5,788 bases of DNA from GCA-2719315 sp964448645. GTDB lineage: Bacteria; Bacteroidota; Bacteroidia; Flavobacteriales; Flavobacteriaceae. Shown here one piece after another: positions 5,075 to 5,788 of the stretch; position 1 is the first letter of the stretch, and every line of letters starts with the position of its first letter. Where the stretch lies: positions 1-5,788 of the forward strand of contig CAYUZY010000111.1 of the NCBI GenBank assembly GCA_964448645.1, given 5' to 3'. The notes under the pieces were generated by a model. It searched no databases, had not been told where the DNA came from, and saw only the letters and a list, made by a program, of their open reading frames with translations. A program made the position numbers and the translations under genes.

Positions 5075-5788
5075 ATGTCAAAATTAATTAAAAATTTTGC
5101 TTTATTTATTCTTATTATCAACTTCATTTTATTTTTTTCTTTTTGTTCTAAAAACAGTAATAATAATAAAACAGATATTTTCAGATATAATGAATACAGA
5201 AATATTACCTCTTTAGATCCAGCTTTTGCAAGAAATCCTCAAAACATATGGCCAGTCAATCAAATATTCAACGGTTTAGTTCAATTAGATGATAGCCTAA
5301 AAGTAATACCTGAAATTGCAAAATCATGGGTGATAAGTAATGATGGCTTAGAATATACATTTCTTTTAAGGAATGATATTTTTTTTCACGAATCAAATTA
5401 TTTAGGAAAAAATAAAACTAGAAAAGTAATTGCGTCTGATTTTACCTATAGTTTCAATAGGCTAAAAAATAAAAACCTTGGATCTCCAGGAAGCTGGGTT
5501 CTTCAAAACGTTAAACATTATAAATCGTTAAACGACAGTGTTTTTAAAATCAAACTTTATAATCCTTTTCCTGCATTTTTAGGCTTATTATCAATGAAAT
5601 ATTGTTCAGTAGTACCTTATGAAGTTGTAGAAGCTCTAGGAGAAAATTTTTCAAGAAAACCAATAGGAACCGGCCCTTTTTATTTTAAAAAATGGAATGA
5701 AAATGTGAAATTAGTTTTAAGAAAAAACAAAAAGTACTTTGAATATGATTTTAATGTAATACCTTGGCTACTTACGAAACAGCACTCT
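5075..5788 (+). CDS. ABC transporter substrate-binding lipoprotein, family 5 (peptide type), N-terminal part
   Basis: The visible 238 codons belong to the SBP_bac_5 family (OppA/DppA/NikA type), which captures oligopeptides, or sometimes nickel or heme, outside the cytoplasmic membrane for an ABC importer. Family blocks are ITSLDPAFARN (44-54), NQIFNGLV (62-69), IPEIAKSW (78-85), LEYTFLLRNDIFFH (92-105), ASDFTYSFNRL (120-130) and KPIGTGPFYFKKW (195-207). The N-terminus is a lipoprotein signal: a Lys-containing head, a hydrophobic core at about 8-21, and Cys24 in FFSFCSKNS, a loose lipobox with Phe before the Cys. Residues after the Cys are Asn/Ser/Lys-rich rather than acidic, so I see no Bacteroidota surface-export signal; a periplasm-facing site is inferred. 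The start is ATG at 5075 after an A-run. Full-length members have about 500-560 residues, so over half lies beyond the right edge. No permease or ATPase gene is within view, and the ligand cannot be assigned. Confidence 0.93.
   Translation, partial: MSKLIKNFALFILIINFILFFSFCSKNSNNNKTDIFRYNEYRNITSLDPAFARNPQNIWPVNQIFNGLVQLDDSLKVIPEIAKSWVISNDGLEYTFLLRNDIFFHESNYLGKNKTRKVIASDFTYSFNRLKNKNLGSPGSWVLQNVKHYKSLNDSVFKIKLYNPFPAFLGLLSMKYCSVVPYEVVEALGENFSRKPIGTGPFYFKKWNENVKLVLRKNKKYFEYDFNVIPWLLTKQHS

Noticed and set aside
5101..5215. Reading the long A/T runs at the start of the solute-binding gene as non-coding or regulatory repeat
   Set aside because: They encode the hydrophobic signal core and the Asn/Lys-rich linker after the lipobox Cys in a continuous open frame.
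1..5788. Novel multi-gene system, defence island, mobile element or CRISPR array
   Set aside because: No direct repeat-spacer pattern, transposase, integrase, inverted terminal repeats or tRNA-like sequence was seen; all genes fit core or lineage-typical families with similar base composition.

Overview
The window is strongly A+T-rich and looks like the chromosome of a Bacteroidota bacterium, most likely a marine or otherwise low-GC Flavobacteriia-type organism. Three things point there. L34 and CarB match my memory of Bacteroidota versions. None of the start codons has a recognisable Shine-Dalgarno sequence. Two intergenic regions carry good matches to the Bacteroidota promoter consensus TTG-N19-TAnnTTTG. 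The exact taxon is inference.

Layout from left to right. The minus strand carries the first 281 codons of carB, cut by the left edge, with rpmH (ribosomal protein L34) directly upstream of it. A rho-independent terminator and a candidate carB -7 box sit in the 71-bp gap between them. On the plus strand, divergent from rpmH, is a small membrane-anchored TPR protein. It converges, with a 3-nt gap, on a minus-strand pair: an alpha/beta hydrolase followed by an MltD-like lytic transglycosylase. Divergent from the hydrolase is a plus-strand GNAT-like small protein with its own consensus promoter. It converges, with zero gap, on minus-strand mtaB (tRNA ms2t6A37 methylthiotransferase). Divergent from mtaB, a family-5 solute-binding lipoprotein (oligopeptide type) starts on the plus strand and runs off the right edge.

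Functionally this is a compact core-genome segment: pyrimidine/arginine precursor synthesis (CarB), translation (L34, MtaB), cell-wall turnover (lytic transglycosylase), peptide uptake (solute-binding protein), plus three genes without a precise role (TPR protein, hydrolase, GNAT-like protein). Genes alternate strand with tiny gaps, so nearly every transcription signal must fall in 3- to 100-bp spaces or inside genes. No stretch above 300 bases lacks a gene. I saw no RNA genes, CRISPR, insertion sequences or phage features, and no convincing novel multi-gene system. The points most worth a second look are the terminator/promoter overlap at rpmH-carB, non-ATG starts for the transglycosylase (next to T9-G-A10 homopolymers) and mtaB, and the GNAT-like protein that lacks the acetyl-CoA loop.
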